Made by a program: the position numbers and the translations under genes. The notes below the pieces were generated by a model. That model saw only the letters and a list, made by a program, of their open reading frames with translations, was not told the DNA's origin and made no database searches. This document shows positions 53,704-63,234 of a stretch of 64,000 bases of DNA, piece by piece. How positions within the stretch are numbered: the stretch's first letter is position 1; each line of letters opens with the position of its first letter. The DNA comes from Acidicapsa ligni (GTDB taxonomy: Bacteria > Acidobacteriota > Terriglobia > Terriglobales > Acidobacteriaceae). Location: contig NZ_JAGSYG010000004.1 of the NCBI RefSeq assembly GCF_025685655.1, positions 1-64,000 on the forward strand, written 5' to 3'.

Positions 53704-54633
53704 ATGGCAGAGCGAGAGAATACCCGCACCCATATTCCGAACTCTCCCGCCTGCGGTCAGTGGGAAACGCTGCTCGTCGATGCACTGGACGGGCTTCTGA
53801 GACCCGAGGACGAGGCTGTATTTTCCAACCACATGGCTACCTGTTCGGCTTGCACGGCAATGTTTGAACAGGTCCGCAGGGGCCGGGAATGGCTGGAATT
53901 TCTGGCTCCCGAGCCGGAGGTTCCGGCCTATCTGCTGGATCGCATCCTGATCGAAACCGGCCACGGAAAGATGGATGCCGCCAACCTGGCTGTCGCTGGC
54001 GGAGAAGCTGTAGCCGGCAGTAACGTCATCGCGATTCCGCCGGTCTGGCAGCGCCCGGGTTTTACATCCAGCGTGCGCCGTTTTGCCGAACCCCGGCTGC
54101 TCATGACTGCCGCTATGGCTTTTTTCTCCATCGCGCTTACGATAAGCCTGACCGGTGTGCGCATCAGTAGTATCAGCATGGCCGATATTCGCCCCACTTC
54201 CGTTCGCTCCATGGTGGAGAAGCGCATTATGACTGCGTCTACCCCCATCGTTCGCTATTATGACCACCTTCGTTTTGTGTATGAAGTAGAGTCCCGCATG
54301 CGCGAGCTGCGCCGCGCTAATGAAATCCAGCAGCAGAGTCAGCCCAAGAGCCGGACACAGCCCACCGGCGGGGAAGGCGAATCGCACAAGAAAGATGGCG
54401 GATCGCTCCTGGACCCAAAATCATCGGACCCTAACCAGGCTCCACTGCAGACGGTGAACCCGCCGTCCACGCTATGGAGCGACGAACCACTGCAGGCGCG
54501 TCTCGAACTGCCAGCGCGTCTGCAGCCCCAATCAAACAAAATGACGGGCTATCACAAACCAACCGAAGCATCTGGTTCCTCAGAGACAAGCGAGTTGGCA
54601 ATGCCGGACCGGAGCAGCATATGCATTGCATAA
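53704..54633 (+). CDS. zinc-finger anti-sigma factor
   Basis: The 309-residue product has an N-terminal cytoplasmic ZAS-type domain with C17 and HxxxCxxC (H43, C47, C50), one transmembrane helix (about 131-151) and a long periplasmic part rich in Gln, Ser and Pro. It would hold the ECF factor at the membrane and release it on signal, possibly after proteolysis. It is separated from the sigma gene by two bases, and its end overlaps the next gene by 13 bases. Confidence 0.88.
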   Translation: MAERENTRTHIPNSPACGQWETLLVDALDGLLRPEDEAVFSNHMATCSACTAMFEQVRRGREWLEFLAPEPEVPAYLLDRILIETGHGKMDAANLAVAGGEAVAGSNVIAIPPVWQRPGFTSSVRRFAEPRLLMTAAMAFFSIALTISLTGVRISSISMADIRPTSVRSMVEKRIMTASTPIVRYYDHLRFVYEVESRMRELRRANEIQQQSQPKSRTQPTGGEGESHKKDGGSLLDPKSSDPNQAPLQTVNPPSTLWSDEPLQARLELPARLQPQSNKMTGYHKPTEASGSSETSELAMPDRSSICIA

Positions 54634-55646
54634 ATCACCCTGGAGTCGATGTTCAATCCTATTGCCAGAACTGCGGCAAGCCACTCTGTGCAAGCTGTGT
54701 ACGCGCCACAGCCCGCGGGCAAATCCTCTGCGAAAGCTGCTTCGCAACGGCTGCGTCTGCTCCCGGTGGCGATCCAAACCAGACTTACTGGCAGGCTGCT
54801 GCCGCTGCTTATGGAGTACCACCACCGGGGTCGCCGAATCCGGCTGCGGCTGCCATGCTGGGGCTTATCCCAGGCGTGGGCGCCATGTACAACGGACAGC
54901 TCTTCAAGGGACTGATCCATGTCGTAATCTTTGCCGTGCTGGTCTCGATCACGGATCACTATCCGATCTTTGGGTTGTTCATTGCTGCCTGGATTCTCTA
55001 TCAATCCTTTGAGGCTTTTCATACTGCCAAGGCTCGCCGTGACGGTATGCCATTGCCGGACCCTTTTGGACTCAATGAGCTTGGAAGCTGGCTGAATCTG
55101 GGTGGCCATGCCCGCAATGCGGATGTACATTCTGCGGGATATACCGCTACGCCTCCGCCTGCGCCTGCGCCTGGAGTTGATCCGGCAGCATCGAGCGCGG
55201 GGCAGGCTGCGGCTAATCCGATGGATCAGACTGCGTCGGCTGGGCCAGCGGATTTGCCTCCATACAACGCGCCGTACACCAGCAGTTGGTCGGGCAGCGG
55301 ATATCCGCCGTCGCAATCGGCCTACACGCAACCACCCTACCCGGAGCCGCCCTACACGCAACCGTTCGGGGGATCGTATGCCCCGGGTCAATATCCTCCC
55401 GGTGGTCAGTATCCGCCTGGCTATACTCCGCCTATTCCTCCGATTCCGCCTGTTCCACCGATCTGGTGGCGTCGCCGGGAGCCTGTGTGGGCAATCGTTC
55501 TGATCGCGCTGGGAGTGTTGTTTTTACTGCAGAGTCTCGGATTCGTTGACCACGTTGTTCACTACGCATGGCCGGTGCTGCTGATTGGTGCCGGAGTGTG
55601 GATGATTATTCGCCGGCTGGGCCACACTCAAGGAGGTTCCAAATGA
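54621..55646 (+). CDS. B-box zinc finger / LiaF-like membrane protein
   Basis: The 341-residue product starts MHCINHPGVDVQSYCQNCGK at 54621, after GGAGC. A B-box-like zinc finger uses C3, H6, C15, C18, C23, C26, C37 and C40. Next are membrane helices (about 76-96 and 104-124), a long Pro/Tyr/Gly-rich linker (about 170-285, with PPYPEPPYTQP-type repeats) and a C-terminal LiaI-LiaF-like transmembrane region (VWAIVLIALGVLFLLQSLGF). LiaF-type proteins sense lipid-II or membrane damage in other bacteria. It overlaps the anti-sigma gene upstream and the next gene by ATGA. Confidence 0.75.
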   Translation: MHCINHPGVDVQSYCQNCGKPLCASCVRATARGQILCESCFATAASAPGGDPNQTYWQAAAAAYGVPPPGSPNPAAAAMLGLIPGVGAMYNGQLFKGLIHVVIFAVLVSITDHYPIFGLFIAAWILYQSFEAFHTAKARRDGMPLPDPFGLNELGSWLNLGGHARNADVHSAGYTATPPPAPAPGVDPAASSAGQAAANPMDQTASAGPADLPPYNAPYTSSWSGSGYPPSQSAYTQPPYPEPPYTQPFGGSYAPGQYPPGGQYPPGYTPPIPPIPPVPPIWWRRREPVWAIVLIALGVLFLLQSLGFVDHVVHYAWPVLLIGAGVWMIIRRLGHTQGGSK

Positions 55647-56056
55647 ACCGCTATCTTATTATTTCCCGGCTGCGCTGGCCTGCCCTGCTTCTACTGACGG
55701 GCATCATTGCTCTACTGGATCAGGCAGATATTCTCAGCTGGGGGCACGCCTGGCCACTCTATTTAATTCTCCTGGGAGTCCTGGCTTTGGCCGAGCGAGC
55801 GTCTTATGCCTCCCAGCCGCCACCAGACTATCCTTACGGCGCGGGTTATCCGGCTGAGGGTTATCCCTACCCAGGGGCGGGCTATCCGCCAGCGGGTGGA
55901 GCTTATCCGGGTCCATACCCGGGTACATCTACTGGTCCGTATCCAGGTCCATATTCTGGCCAGACGCCTGCGGCTCAGCCGGAGCAATCCAGCCAAATAG
56001 TCCCGGCACACAACGATCTCAGCATTTTGCGAAATGACGAAGAGGAGAGACGCTAA
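55643..56056 (+). CDS. small LiaF-like membrane protein with Tyr/Pro/Gly tail
   Basis: The 137-residue product starts MNRYLIISRLRWPALLLLTGIIALLDQ, a LiaI-LiaF-type double helix, then a repetitive tail (PPDYPYGAGYPAEGYPYPGAG, and so on) rich in Tyr, Pro and Gly, ending with acidic residues. AGGAGG lies 6 bases upstream; the ATGA overlap with the previous stop shows coupling. It resembles a shortened copy of the third gene's C-terminus and tail. Confidence 0.75.
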   Translation: MNRYLIISRLRWPALLLLTGIIALLDQADILSWGHAWPLYLILLGVLALAERASYASQPPPDYPYGAGYPAEGYPYPGAGYPPAGGAYPGPYPGTSTGPYPGPYSGQTPAAQPEQSSQIVPAHNDLSILRNDEEERR

Positions 56057-57732
56057 TGGCCAGCATGCCTCCACCGCCCCCCGGCACTCCTCCACCACCT
56101 CCGGGCCGTCCTCCTTATGGACCGCCGTTTGGCGGCGACCCACGCGACTACTGGCGTTATCAGAAGGAAACGAATCGTGCAGCCTGGCGTGTTCAGCGGG
56201 ATGCATGGCGCGCACAGCGAGATGTTCTACGCGCCCAGAGCAGGGCTAGCCGAACTCCGTCTGTCGCTGGCCCTATCATTCTCATCGGCGTAGGCATTGT
56301 GGCTTTGCTGATGATTACCGGGCGTCTCGAATCGAATGTCTTCTGGGATTGGTTCGCACGGTACTGGCCTGTCCTGCTCATCGGCGTCGGCTTAATTGCG
56401 CTTGCCGAATGGGCTATCGATCTGCGTAGCGATCAGCCGCGTTCCCGCCGTTTTGGCGGCTATATCTGGTTTGTGGTGCTGCTGGTTATCGTCGGCACGA
56501 GCACCTCTGGAATTCATCATATCTGGGGGCCGTTGCAGTCTCAGTTTGACGACAATGACGACAGCGACAGCTTTAACCCGTTTCGTCAGCCGCAGCACGA
56601 TATCGACCAGCAGGTTTTGAGCACGCAGATTCCGGCTAATGCTCAGGTTGAGATTCAGAACCCTCACGGCGATGTCAGCATAGCCGCAGGCGATGATCCA
56701 AAGATCGTAGTGAGCGCTCACCAGGTGGCCTACGCCAACTCGGACAGCGACGCGAAGAAGATCTTCGACCAGCAGCAGGCCCACGTCACCGTAACTGGAG
56801 GCGCGGTTCTGGTAAAAGTGGATGGCAGCGCCAAGGGACGCACCAACCTCACGATCACTGTCCCTCGCACGGCCAGCATCAACGTGAAATCCGAACGCGG
56901 CGGCGTCACCATTGCCGGGCTTACCGGCAACGTGGATGCAGCGCTGGATCACGGCGATATGGAGGCGACTGGAATCACCGGCCGCGTTCATGCGCATCTT
57001 TCCCGTCAGGGCGATTTCTCAGCTCATGACATCAAGGGAGACATTACGCTTGAGGGCAACGGCTCCAACCTCACCATCTCCGATGTGCGGGGCAAGGTCA
57101 CTTTGCAGGGCGAGTACAGCGGCGATATTCATCTCGAACGAGTGGACCAGGAAGTCGTCTTCCATTCTTCTCGAACGGATCTTGAACTCGGACGTCTCCC
57201 TGGAGATATGTCCATGTCGCTCGACGCGCTTCACGTTACGCAGGTTGCAGGGCCGGTCCGCGTCGTTACCCACTCCAAGGATATCGAGATGAGCCAGGTC
57301 TACGGCGATACGCACATCGAAGACAAGGATGCGCGCGTCGAGGTCGATATGGCTGGTTCCTATCCAGTGGATGTGAAAAACAACAAGGGCGATATCGAAG
57401 TCTCCTTACCTGCGGATGCCGCGGTGACTGTCGATGGTCGTACCCACAACGGAGACATCGTTGCGGATTTCCCCCTGGTCATCAGCGGCGACGACAACAA
57501 AACGATTGCAGGCAATATAGGCAAAGGCGGCCCGCAACTGACCTTGTCCACGCAGAACGGAGACCTCCATCTGCGGAAAGGCTCAGATGCCCCACCGCTG
57601 CCGCCTGTTGTCGGAGTAACCGGAGCACCTGCGGCTCCCAGGGCTCCCAATGCTCCAAGGGCACCCTCGCAACCGGGAGTGCCTCATCTCAAAACGCCCA
57701 AGGGACAAACCGAACAGCCTGTATCGCAGTAG
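56056..57732 (+). CDS. DUF4097 (putative adhesin) membrane protein
   Basis: The 558-residue product starts with a Pro-rich head (MASMPPPPPGTPPPPPGRP), then a basic Trp/Gln/Arg-rich coil (about 40-65), three membrane helices (about 69-92, 103-123, 132-152) and an extracytoplasmic DUF4097 beta-solenoid (about 185-515). Its repeated short strands include NVKSERGGVTIAGLTGNVDA, RGKVTLQGEYSGDIHLERVD and NNKGDIEVSLPADAAVTVDGRTHNGDIVADFP. Related proteins (LiaG-like) occur in envelope-stress modules. It shares TAATG with the previous stop and is last gene of the operon. Confidence 0.85.
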   Translation: MASMPPPPPGTPPPPPGRPPYGPPFGGDPRDYWRYQKETNRAAWRVQRDAWRAQRDVLRAQSRASRTPSVAGPIILIGVGIVALLMITGRLESNVFWDWFARYWPVLLIGVGLIALAEWAIDLRSDQPRSRRFGGYIWFVVLLVIVGTSTSGIHHIWGPLQSQFDDNDDSDSFNPFRQPQHDIDQQVLSTQIPANAQVEIQNPHGDVSIAAGDDPKIVVSAHQVAYANSDSDAKKIFDQQQAHVTVTGGAVLVKVDGSAKGRTNLTITVPRTASINVKSERGGVTIAGLTGNVDAALDHGDMEATGITGRVHAHLSRQGDFSAHDIKGDITLEGNGSNLTISDVRGKVTLQGEYSGDIHLERVDQEVVFHSSRTDLELGRLPGDMSMSLDALHVTQVAGPVRVVTHSKDIEMSQVYGDTHIEDKDARVEVDMAGSYPVDVKNNKGDIEVSLPADAAVTVDGRTHNGDIVADFPLVISGDDNKTIAGNIGKGGPQLTLSTQNGDLHLRKGSDAPPLPPVVGVTGAPAAPRAPNAPRAPSQPGVPHLKTPKGQTEQPVSQ

Positions 57733-57747
57733 TTCTAAATGCAAAAT

Positions 57748-57791
57748 AAATGCCGAAGTTTCCCATAGGGGAGACTTCGGCATTTTGTTTT
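57748..57791. terminator. terminator after the sigma/DUF4097 operon
   Basis: AAATGCCGAAGT (57748-57759) pairs with ACTTCGGCATTT (57774-57785), extended by TCCC/GGGA around ATAG, followed by TGTTTTG. It lies between this operon and the convergent cmk gene. Confidence 0.8.
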
Positions 57792-57819
57792 GAAGCGGCT
57801 TAAGAGAACTTTATGAGGA

Positions 57820-58566
57820 TCAAGCCCTGGCCTGCAAGTGAATTTTTTCGGTAACGATTTCTTCCGCCCTGGCTACGACTTCGTCCAGTGTCAGGTGCGT
57901 TGAATCCAGCAGTACCGCGTCTTCCGCAGGCTTCAGCGGAGAATCGATACGGTTGCGGTCACGTTCGTCGCGTGCGTGCATCTCCTGTACTACTTCGGCA
58001 GCAGCTACTGTAACTTCAGTGCCCGTCTGCCCCATCTGGTCATAGCGGCGCAGGCCGCGAACCTCGGGTGCCGCGTCCAGAAAGATCTTCACATCGGCAT
58101 GGGGAAAGACGACTGTTCCGATGTCGCGCCCTTCCATTACTACGCCGCCAGATGCGCCAAGCTCCTGTTGCAGTCGCACCATCCAGGCGCGAATCTGAGG
58201 ATGCACACTGACGCGCGAAGCACCATCCGTTACTGCCGGATCGCGTAGTTTACCGGTGACATCCACTCCATCCAGAAAAACGCGGTTGCCTTCTTCTCCG
58301 GGTTCCAGATGAATCGTGGTTTTTGTCGATAGCGCCGCGAGACTCGGCAGATCTTCAAGGGAGATGTTTTCGCCAAGGGCTTTAAGCGCGAAGGCACGGT
58401 ACATCGCACCTGTTTCCAGATTCAGGAGGCCAAAATATTGGGCAATGTGGCGGGCAATTGTGCTTTTACCCGCGCCCGCCGGCCCATCGATTGCGATGAT
58501 GGGCCGGCGGGTTGTGGTGGTGGCTGGGTTGTCTTCAGGAGCGGGGTTCATTTGCTCAGCAATCAC
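57820..58566 (-). CDS. cmk: cytidylate kinase
   Basis: The 248-residue CMP kinase has the P-loop GPAGAGKST (28-36), GAMYRAFALKAL, VVMEGRDIGTVVFPHADVKIFLDA, and the Arg-rich lid region. It phosphorylates (d)CMP for nucleotide synthesis. The start could be GTG (58566) or ATG (58551); neither has a strong ribosome-binding site. It lies 9 bases after the AlkZ-related gene and is probably co-transcribed with it. Confidence 0.96.
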   Translation of the reverse strand: MIAEQMNPAPEDNPATTTTRRPIIAIDGPAGAGKSTIARHIAQYFGLLNLETGAMYRAFALKALGENISLEDLPSLAALSTKTTIHLEPGEEGNRVFLDGVDVTGKLRDPAVTDGASRVSVHPQIRAWMVRLQQELGASGGVVMEGRDIGTVVFPHADVKIFLDAAPEVRGLRRYDQMGQTGTEVTVAAAEVVQEMHARDERDRNRIDSPLKPAEDAVLLDSTHLTLDEVVARAEEIVTEKIHLQARA

Positions 58567-58575
58567 AGGTTTTAG

Positions 58576-60522
58576 TTATCCCCGCCGCTTTGCTGCAGCA
58601 GGCCGTGAAGAAGCGCTTGCCGATCTGGAGCGTGTTGCTGTCTGCGTTTTGGCAGCAGGCTTTGAACCAGCTTTTGCCGCAGGTTTAGGGGCTTGCTTCG
58701 CCTGTCCGGTAAAGCTATACCGCTTGGCTGCGCTGGCTTTGGCTCCGTTTGCCGCAGGCTTGGCGTTCTTGGCTGTGCCTGTGCCCCGGGGTGCGCTGTT
58801 TCCAGAGCTGAAACCGGAAGCAGACCGTGAGGTTGGCCGGGCTCCGGATTCGCTGCCGGACCGGGCGCTTGGCCTGGTATCGGGTCTGGCAGTTGGACGA
58901 GCATTCGCGGGACGTGCTGCAACCGTGCCTCGCGCACCATTGCCTGCCGAGTTATTGCCGGTAGAGCCATTACTGGCAGAGCCGGTCCGGCTGGGTCCAT
59001 TATTGGAGCGCTGTCCTGCTGCTACCGGCTTGCCATGCGTCGGCTTCCCGTGCGCAGGTTTTCCGTGTCCAGAACCATTGTTGCCATTGAGTGGTTTCGC
59101 GAATCGAGCTGCGGTTCCGCTGCCGTTGTGGCTTGGAGCCGGGCGGCCCGAACTCGTTTGAGAGCTATTCGAGCTACGCGGTGCAGCGGCGCTCCGCGAA
59201 GCGTTACCGTTCGCTGAAGTTCCGCGTGCCGCTGGGGCCCTGCGACGATCCGCGGGCGCGCTTGAACGGGAGTCGTGAGAATTGCTGCTTCCACCGTGAC
59301 TACGCTCGCGAGGATGAGGTGCATTTGCACTTCGCGAAGGACGCGGGCGCGGTGCTGGAGATTTGGAAGAAGAAGGATTGCTGCCGGCGGGACGCGTAGC
59401 AATGCGAGCCGCAGGGCGAACTATGGATTGGGCTATTGATTGAGCCATTGGCTGAGCTGTTGGTTGCGCTATTGATGGGGTAGCAGGCAGCGGCGGACGA
59501 ACCGTAGCCGCGGGTGCCTCGGGCAGAGATGCCAAAGGCGCTGCGACTGCAGCTACTTCCTCAACCCGGTTTGACGCCAGGTTGACGACGAAATCTTCTA
59601 CGGAATCCAGCTCATCTTCATCGCGGACTTGGCCGGGATAGGCTGGGAAGCCGTTGCTGATCTGGTAGCTGAGCGCGGTGGGGAACTCGGGCAGAGTTCC
59701 AGCCACGTAGAACATGGGAGAGTGGCCCATGGTGGTGCTGTGGACCTGGCGAGTCGCGGCCAGGCCGCGAACGACTTCGCGAATCTTGCTGCGCGAGGTC
59801 AGCGGGGACAGGAACAGTTCGACGTCTTCCATGGAGCCGGCAATCACGGCTTGTAGATAAATCGAAGCGAGGACCGAAATCGCGGTCACCTGCGAGGTCG
59901 ATGCGCCTTCGGCAATCGCTTTTTGGAAGCGCTGACGCAGGGGCTGCCATAGAGCGGGCTGGCCGACTTCAGGAACAACGGGGATGATGCGCAGTTGTTT
60001 CCAGAGTTCATGAAGAGCGCGAAGCACAGCAGATTCAGTTACTTCGCGGCCAAGTGCGTCGCGAATCTGCGCCGCATTCATATTGGCGGAGTCCAACTGT
60101 TTGGCTGCGTGTACAGCCAACTGCGAAACCTGCCGTGAACCGGTCAGCTGTGGCGAACGACGCCAGTCGCGGTCCCCTCGCAGAGCATAAATATAGGGCA
60201 GAACCCATCCGGCAACCACATAATCGGGCTGATCGCCTGGCAGACCAGCGAGATTGAGCCGAACAGCGACTCCATCTGCTTCCAGACGAACCAAAAGGTT
60301 CTCTGCGGTCGTGATCAGTTCCAACGTGGGTTCGGTGGTTCGCTGGCCTGCAACGGCCTCGACAAAGGTAGGAGCGGTAAATCCTGCCTGCGCAGAACGA
60401 GGGAGGAAGATACAAAGTCCCGTCTCCTCGATCCAGGTGCGGACATCCTCAAGCGTAATGGCACCATGTCCGTTTTGACGCATCCTTTCGGCGCGCGCTG
60501 CTTCCAACTGCTCTACTGTCAA
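58576..60522 (-). CDS. AlkZ/YcaQ-related winged-helix protein with long disordered tail
   Basis: Residues 1-290 resemble the AlkZ/YcaQ (HTH_42) DNA-glycosylase-related family: LEAARAERMRQNGHGAITLEDVRTWIEETGLCIFLP, VVAGWVLPYIYALRGDRDW, and ALHELWKQLRIIPVV. Such proteins unhook interstrand crosslinks or act in alkylation repair. The catalytic residues were not identified, so enzyme activity is uncertain. Residues 330-648 are a low-complexity Ser/Ala/Arg/Gly/Asn tail with GKPAHGKPTHGKP and KAKPAANGAKASAAKR-type repeats. It lies downstream of mutL and just upstream of cmk. Confidence 0.6.
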   Translation of the reverse strand: MTVEQLEAARAERMRQNGHGAITLEDVRTWIEETGLCIFLPRSAQAGFTAPTFVEAVAGQRTTEPTLELITTAENLLVRLEADGVAVRLNLAGLPGDQPDYVVAGWVLPYIYALRGDRDWRRSPQLTGSRQVSQLAVHAAKQLDSANMNAAQIRDALGREVTESAVLRALHELWKQLRIIPVVPEVGQPALWQPLRQRFQKAIAEGASTSQVTAISVLASIYLQAVIAGSMEDVELFLSPLTSRSKIREVVRGLAATRQVHSTTMGHSPMFYVAGTLPEFPTALSYQISNGFPAYPGQVRDEDELDSVEDFVVNLASNRVEEVAAVAAPLASLPEAPAATVRPPLPATPSIAQPTAQPMAQSIAQSIVRPAARIATRPAGSNPSSSKSPAPRPRPSRSANAPHPRERSHGGSSNSHDSRSSAPADRRRAPAARGTSANGNASRSAAAPRSSNSSQTSSGRPAPSHNGSGTAARFAKPLNGNNGSGHGKPAHGKPTHGKPVAAGQRSNNGPSRTGSASNGSTGNNSAGNGARGTVAARPANARPTARPDTRPSARSGSESGARPTSRSASGFSSGNSAPRGTGTAKNAKPAANGAKASAAKRYSFTGQAKQAPKPAAKAGSKPAAKTQTATRSRSASASSRPAAAKRRG

Positions 60523-60715
60523 AGACTTACCTCATTTCCAGGCTGAACCGCTTCGGTTGTAATCTGCCTTGCCGATGTACCCGGATAAATCATTTCTCTG
60601 AACGGGATCAGCAAAGAAATGCCGGACATCGGTAAAGCGACAACAGAAACGATCTGGCGTACTTGCCGGGCTACCCCTCTCCCTTGGGAGCAGGAGCGCC
60701 ACCTCTCATGAATCG

Positions 60716-62779
60716 TTAGATTCTCTGAAAGGCCCGCTGGATCTCTTTCCAAGAATACCTCAAAGCGATTGGACGTCCATGCGGACAACTGGTCGGATGT
60801 TCAGTTTTTGATAATTCTTTTAGCAACCAATCCATTTTTTGGGATTCCAGGGGGGTATTTACCTTGATTGCGGAGTGGCAGGCGATCGAAGCGGCGATGC
60901 GTCGGCGCAAAGTGGACATGTCCTCCTGGCGCCCGGTAACCTCGGCTTCGCCACCGGCCTGCTCGATTACTTCGGTGAGCATCCGCTCCAATTCGCGGCC
61001 TTCCAGACCGACCGGGGCTGCTTTTACGGCCAGGGTGCGTGGTCCAAATGGTTCGGCTTCAAAGCCATTTCGATCCAGTTCGTCGGCGATGTTGGCAAAG
61101 ACGGCCATTTGCCAGGGTTGCAGATCCACCAGCAACGGCATCAGAAGCCGTTGGCGCTGCACAGATTCAACGTCCCGGCTGGCGAGGATTTTTTCGAAAA
61201 GGACGCGTTCGTGAGCCACGTGCTGGTCGATAATCCATAATCCCTCGTCGTTTACGGCCAGGATGAAGGAATCGCGAAGCTGCCCGAGGGGGCGAAGCGT
61301 GGACAGGCTGTTCAGGTTCGACTGCTCGCGGTGTACTTCGACGCTGGTGGTAAGTTGCGATGTATCAGACATTTGGGTCTGAGATTGGGTGACATTGTCC
61401 TCGCCCTGGGCAGGGATCAGCGCTTCTGCCATTGGGCTGAATAGAGCGGCGGCTGCGGCCTGCCAGTTCTGTTGCTGCGGGTCGAAGCGCCCGGGACTTT
61501 CATGGGGTAGAAACGGCAGGTTTCCCATGCCCGGCGAGGGAGCTGGCGGGACGAGCTGGAAGGCCGAATCCGCGGGGTAAATACCTTCAGAATCAAGCTC
61601 GGAGGGCTGCGCGAGGGCATCGTCTGGCTGACCCGGCAGGTGCGATATGGGCGGCGGCATCAGGGTTGGTGAGGCAAGCACAGTGTTGTCCAGAGCGGCT
61701 AAAAAGCCTGCGGTTGGACGTGATTTCACGAGAGCAGCTCGCAGGCTGTCGCGAACGAAGTCGTGGATCAGGTTTTGCTGGCGAAAGCGGACCTCCGTTT
61801 TCGCCGGATGTACGTTGACGTCAACTTCCTCGGGAGGCATTTCCAGAAAGAGCAGAACAACTGGAAAAGAGGTTGGCGGAATGATGTTGCGATAGGCTTC
61901 GCTGATGGCGTGCAGCAACAGGCGATCGCGAATAAGCCTTTTATTTATAAAGATATAGATTGAGTTGCGATTGAGCTTTTGCAGCTCTGGTTTGGAGTAA
62001 AAGCCGCTGATGCGTAGAAAGCCGGGGTCGCGTTTGGGTTCGTCAGGGTTACGTTTCCAGGGCGGCGGCTCGGGTAATCCGGCTCGCTCCAGCGCGGATT
62101 CTGCGGCTACGGGCAGTAATTGGCCGAGCGTTTCTGCGCCGAAGATCTGGTAAATCCGCTCGGCGGGGCGGGCTACGGGCGGGGCCATCAGGAGCGTATG
62201 GGTGGCGGAAAAAAGCTCGAAATGCTTCTCCGGATGGACAAGCGCGTAGTGGGTTACGAGAGCTGTTACGTGACTAAGCTCCGTAGATTCAGCGCGAAGA
62301 AATTTGCGTCGGGCTGGGGTGTTGAAGAAGAGATCCTGAATGCAGATGCTGGTGCCGACCGGAACGGCTGCGTCTTCGACACGGAGGATTTTGCCTCCGG
62401 CGATCTCCAGGCGGGTGCCGGCGGGGTCTTCGACTGTGGCGGTTTCGAGCAGGACCCGGGCGACGGAAGCGATGGATGGAAGAGCCTCGCCGCGGAAACC
62501 AAGAGTGGCAATCGAAAGGAGATCGTCTGCAGTTCGGAGCTTGGAGGTGCCGTGGCGTTCGAAGGCAAGCAGGGCGTCATCGCGGTTCATACCGTGGCCG
62601 TCATCGGTGATGCGGATCAGTTTGCGGCCACCAGCTTCTACTTCGACGCGGATGCGTGTGGCTCCGGCGTCGAGGGAGTTTTCCAACAGTTCTTTGACTA
62701 CGGAGGCTGGACGGTCGACCACTTCGCCTGCGGCGATCTGGTTGGCCACGTGGTCGGGGAGAATTCGAATGCGGCCCAT
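60716..62779 (-). CDS. mutL: DNA mismatch repair protein MutL
   Basis: The 687-residue MutL has a GHKL ATPase domain: KELLENSLDAGA (catalytic E33), ITDDGHGM and GFRGEALPSI. A linker region (about 360-490) is variable. The C-terminal dimerisation/endonuclease domain contains the metal-binding motif DQHVAHERVLFE (D518, E524, E529), then ACHSAIK and CPHGRP, so it is the nicking type found where MutH is absent. It coordinates strand incision after MutS recognition. Confidence 0.96.
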   Translation of the reverse strand: MGRIRILPDHVANQIAAGEVVDRPASVVKELLENSLDAGATRIRVEVEAGGRKLIRITDDGHGMNRDDALLAFERHGTSKLRTADDLLSIATLGFRGEALPSIASVARVLLETATVEDPAGTRLEIAGGKILRVEDAAVPVGTSICIQDLFFNTPARRKFLRAESTELSHVTALVTHYALVHPEKHFELFSATHTLLMAPPVARPAERIYQIFGAETLGQLLPVAAESALERAGLPEPPPWKRNPDEPKRDPGFLRISGFYSKPELQKLNRNSIYIFINKRLIRDRLLLHAISEAYRNIIPPTSFPVVLLFLEMPPEEVDVNVHPAKTEVRFRQQNLIHDFVRDSLRAALVKSRPTAGFLAALDNTVLASPTLMPPPISHLPGQPDDALAQPSELDSEGIYPADSAFQLVPPAPSPGMGNLPFLPHESPGRFDPQQQNWQAAAAALFSPMAEALIPAQGEDNVTQSQTQMSDTSQLTTSVEVHREQSNLNSLSTLRPLGQLRDSFILAVNDEGLWIIDQHVAHERVLFEKILASRDVESVQRQRLLMPLLVDLQPWQMAVFANIADELDRNGFEAEPFGPRTLAVKAAPVGLEGRELERMLTEVIEQAGGEAEVTGRQEDMSTLRRRIAASIACHSAIKVNTPLESQKMDWLLKELSKTEHPTSCPHGRPIALRYSWKEIQRAFQRI

Positions 62780-62822
62780 AGCATTTCAGAATATCGCAAG
62801 GGGAGGCAGATGGAGGATTACG

Positions 62823-62868
62823 AGGCAATCAACGTTGTTTACCGGATTCCATGCAACGTTGATTGCCT
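62823..62868. repeat. perfect 15-bp inverted repeat upstream of mutL
   Basis: AGGCAATCAACGTTG (62823-62837) and CAACGTTGATTGCCT (62854-62868) are perfect complements separated by 16 bases, 44 bases upstream of the mutL start. No U-run follows in either direction. It may be an operator or an mRNA hairpin rather than a terminator. Confidence 0.6.
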
Positions 62869-62997
62869 GATTTCTTATCTTGTTTGCGGAACTTAATCTA
62901 AATAAATTGCGGGACGGTTTGGATTCATTGCGAGATTTCTAACGTTAATTGCGCACGGCAATGCCTGCGATTTATCGCGCGGGTATTTGGGGCAAAT

Positions 62998-63234
62998 TTA
63001 AAAGTGGAAGAATTTTTCGCGCAAAGCGTCTTCGTAAACCTTTTTGGCTTCCCTGGCCTTTTCGCGAGCTTCGTCTTCGGCGTCGGCTGCGTTTTCCCAT
63101 TCGTCGATCTCGGCGAGGGAGTGATCGGCTATGGATGCGAGTGCTTCTTCGTGCCGGATGGAGGCTACCCATTCATCGACGGCAGCCTTGTAGTTGGTTT
63201 GCATCTCGTCCAATTCGGAAATTTCGATGGCCAT
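62998..63234 (-). CDS. small acidic coiled-coil protein
   Basis: The 78-residue product starts MAIEISELDEMQTNYKAAVDEWVASI at 63234 with GGAGGG upstream; an in-frame frame extending to 63456 is not convincing. It is almost fully helical, Glu/Ala/Lys-rich (NAADAEDEAREKAREAKKVY) and ends REKFFHF. I do not recognise it; a coiled-coil partner or small regulatory role is possible. It lies upstream of mutL on the same strand. Confidence 0.6.
   Translation of the reverse strand: MAIEISELDEMQTNYKAAVDEWVASIRHEEALASIADHSLAEIDEWENAADAEDEAREKAREAKKVYEDALREKFFHF

Noticed and set aside
54552..55391. Arg-rich minus-strand open frame over the B-box/LiaF-like gene
   Set aside because: Low-complexity shadow of Pro/Tyr/Gly codons on the plus strand.
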